A stretch of 56,831 bases of DNA from Haplomitrium mnioides (taxonomy: Eukaryota; Marchantiophyta; Haplomitriopsida; Calobryales): positions 43,996-100,826 of the forward strand of contig JBNGIS010036459.1 in the NCBI GenBank assembly GCA_049999725.1, written 5' to 3'. The position numbers were made by a program, and so were the translations under genes. Below, in pieces: positions 54,621 to 56,831 of this stretch. Below the pieces are notes generated by a model. That model searched no databases. It saw only the letters and a program-made list of their open reading frames with translations, and had not been told where the DNA came from. How positions within the stretch are numbered: position 1 is the stretch's first letter; every line of letters begins with the position of its first letter.

Positions 54621-55720
54621 CAGCTGTATTGGGGCGCACACAAAGAGCCTCTTGAGCTTGTTAAAATTCGCAAGTTGTTCTTTTGGGGGTTGGAACTCGC
54701 TGCCCCTCTTGACCATCTCCGCCAAGGGTCAGACAGTCAATGCAAATTGGGGAATAAGCTGCCAGAAGTGCCCTACGCAGCCCACAAACCCATGTACTTC
54801 CTTCAAGATGGTGGGGAATGACACCCTTGTCCAAGCCCTTACTTTTTCTTGGTCTACCTCAATGCCCCTAACTGAGACTCAACAACCCAACATAATGCCT
54901 TCTCTCACTGCTAGGAAAGACTTACCTAGATGCAACCAAACCCTCAAATCCTTGCACCGCTCGAAGGTGAGGCGTAAGTTCTCAGCGTGGTCCTCCACCT
55001 TGCCATAAACCACAAATTCATTGATAAAATTCTCCAGGAATTTGCGCAAGTAATCATGGAAGAGGGTCATCATTAGTCTTTGGAATGTACCCATAACATT
55101 GCACAACCCAAAGGGCATCTATTGGAAGGTAAAAACCCTCCACTTGGTCGTAAAAGATGTCTTAAGCTGGTCTTCTTGCTGAATCCACACCTGGTTGTAG
55201 CCCAAGTACCCATCCTTGAAGCTGTAGACCTCCCGTTCGAGAACCGGGTCCAGCATCCTACATGTGAAGGGCAAGGGATAGTGGTCCTTTTTGGTGGCCT
55301 AGTTCAGCCGTGTGTAGTCCTGGCACACTTGGATCTTTGGCTTTCCATCCAGCCCTAGTTTCTTTGGCACAATGAGCATTGGGGGTACCTTGTCACTATG
55401 AAAAACGGGGTATATGAAGGCGGTCTTGAGTAGCCTGCCCACTTCCTCATTCACCATTAGGGACAGCTTGGGGTTTCATCGGTATTACTTCTTTCGTATC
55501 CGCATGGTGGTGGCCTCCATGTCAATGTGGTACTCTCTGAACACCCTTGGCACCCCTCTCAGATTGGCGTGGTGCCAGGCGAACACATCTTGGTAGTTGC
55601 TCAGCACTCACTTTATGTCCATCTCTTCTGTGTGACTAATGCCCACCCCTAGCTAGAAAACCCTTCCTCCCTCCACTTCCACTGTCCTATATTGGACACT
55701 ATTGAGGGCCGCTAGTTGTG
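54621..55720 (-). pseudogene. element D reverse transcriptase remnant and upstream linker
   Basis: RT blocks on the minus strand include VPKKLGLDGKPKIQVCQDY, KKDHYPLPF, YSFKDGYLGYNQVWIQQEDQLK and MPFGLCNVMGTFQRLMM. The active-site box reads FINE (about 55,017-55,028): both catalytic Asp are changed. Upstream is part of the linker (SVQYRTVEVEGGRVF). Similarity to the family stops near 55,720, where plus-strand element E begins. Confidence 0.82.
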
Positions 55721-55734
55721 GTGGCATGCTGAAG

Positions 55735-56831
55735 AAGTGAGAAGACAAGTGGATGCTGCAGAGGAGAGTAATGCAGCAAGAGAGACCATGAAGGAAGTCC
55801 AGAGGCATCAGGAATTGGAAGAGCTTCAGAAGGGCAAGGAAGCGGTGGTGCCCCCCGTGAGACGGCGAAGCCTGACCTCTACAACATTCAAGTAGATGTC
55901 TGAGATTTCCTAGTCATGGCATTAGTAGGGTAGTTGATCAAAGATAGCCCATTGTATAGAAGGCAATTGAGGGAGTTGTTATTGGGACCCAAGAGATGGA
56001 GACGGATACCACAAGTAGGTGCAACAACCGATCTGAGTTTGGTGTACAAAGACAAGGGAGTCCTAGAAATTGATATTCAGATCGTTGGGTGCACGCTTTT
56101 GTTGGTGCCTATAGACGGAGGATTACGAGTCAACATCATGATTGAGGAGACTCTACATCGGTTGGGATTCCAAGAATTTCAACCCACCACTTGAATCATG
56201 AGATTGGTTGATGGATCATGGGTGAGGTTAATGGAAGCTCTATTGCAAATACACACAATCATCCGAGGCGTAGAATTCCGATTGAACTATCGGGTGATGC
56301 AACCAACACGAACTTCTTCTAGCCTGGTCTTGATTGGAAGATTGTGGTTGTACAAAGCCCAAGTCTTGCACAATTGGGGAAACTCTACTATGATGTTTGG
56401 GTCGAAAAAGATTGTGGTCCATTATGGAGCAGTACCACACGAGGGAGAGACGCAACATGAGGTGGGCTATGATAGTGAATAATCGGAAGATGAGGTCGAA
56501 GCAAAGTACCACTACTAGGTCCAGTTGGTCGATGATGCACCAAAAGAAGATCTATTAGAAGAAGGCGAAGTGTCGATCCGCTAGATAGATATGATGGAGA
56601 GAAGGCTAGTAGAACCCTGCGCGGGAGAGATTGTTAGGCCATCGGAGAAGAAGGCGAAGGTAGATCCTAAGCTAGAAGAGGAGTTGGGATCCCTTGGCAC
56701 TCCTACCCACAAAGGCGGAAGTGGGACAAAGCTGGTCAAGGGAGGACTGCGTTTAGCAACCCTAGAAGTGGAAGATGATGGGCTTGGGAGGAATGAAGTG
56801 GTAGTAGTAAGAGAGGTGCAATACAAGGAGG
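55735..56831 (+). mobile_element. element E, plus-strand relative, truncated at both ends
   Basis: The only recognised element on the plus strand. It starts in the gag-protease spacer (KEVQRHQELEELQKGKE) and runs through protease and the protease-RT linker (KKIVVHYGAVPHEGETQ, GGLRLATLEVEDD) to the window edge. It is joined head-to-head to element D near 55,720-55,735. Five or more in-frame stops are visible, several at positions where relatives have Trp. The right end presumably continues into RT outside the window. Confidence 0.8.
55934..56482 (+). pseudogene. element E aspartic protease remnant
   Basis: The frame from 55,934 contains DSPLYRRQLRELLLGPKRW, LEIDIQIVGCTLLLVPIDGG, then LRVNIM where relatives have AGVNIM, so the catalytic Asp is present but the box is altered. 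An in-frame TGA at 56,195 lies where A and C have Trp or Arg before IMRL. The frame continues as MRLVDGSWVRLMEALL to 56,482, into the linker. Confidence 0.8.

Larger units (their letters stand above)
37929..55720 (-). mobile_element. Ty3/gypsy element D, split by element C
   Basis: D is a relative of A-C present in two pieces on the minus strand: 53,025 to about 55,720 (RT, RNase H, most of integrase) and 37,929-38,715 (integrase tail, polypurine tract, LTR end). Between them lies all of element C. The reading frame of the integrase tail continues across C in register. The 5' portion above about 55,720 is replaced by inverted element E. Its 3' LTR is reduced to 331 bp next to element R. Confidence 0.85.

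Noticed and set aside
55934-56482. Host aspartic protease gene on the plus strand
   Set aside because: The sequence aligns block by block with the protease and linker of elements A-C and carries in-frame stops, so it is element E.

Overview
This window looks like intergenic DNA from a large, repeat-rich plant nuclear genome. I found no host protein gene, tRNA or rRNA. Almost everything recognisable is decayed LTR retrotransposon. The evidence for a plant is the Ty3/gypsy proteins with CCHC gag knuckles and a GPF/Y-type integrase tail, a tRNA-Asp-like primer site, a tRNA-iMet-type copia primer site, and very long LTRs (2.7-4.4 kb). A gymnosperm or fern is plausible, but I cannot name the species. 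Three runs of N are assembly gaps.

Layout: 1-752 is the 5' end of a copia element (LTR plus primer site, minus strand). 753-4636 is unassigned. 4637-12535 is element A, minus-strand Ty3/gypsy: 3' LTR, integrase, RNase H, RT, protease and the C-terminal half of gag. At 12536 its gag is cut by the 3' LTR of element B, a relative that runs to about 21,090 and lacks its own 5' LTR. 21,091-24,464 is unassigned. 24,465-37,928 is element R, a structurally complete but dead Ty3/gypsy element of another lineage, with both LTRs, primer site, gag, protease, RT, RNase H and integrase. 37,929-38,715 is the 3' end of element D. 38,716-53,024 is element C, complete with 4.0 and 4.4 kb LTRs. 53,025-about 55,720 is the rest of D. 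From about 55,735 to the end is E, a 5'-truncated plus-strand relative joined head-to-head to D.

The main structural result is nesting. C sits inside D's integrase reading frame: the two halves of D's GPF/Y region lie on either side of C and join in register. B sits inside A's gag. R probably sits inside D's 3' LTR, because only 331 bp of that LTR separates R from D's polypurine tract. D is therefore among the oldest layers.

No copy keeps a full set of catalytic residues. RT is intact only in C and R, and all five integrases lack at least one member of the D-D-E triad. Many stop codons read as Trp or Arg codons changed by transition, as expected for long-methylated, silenced DNA. The A/B/C/D/E gags and LTRs have unusual features: three CCHC knuckles, a W-box-rich tandem module in opposite orientations in different subfamilies, and paired perfect hairpins in C's LTRs.
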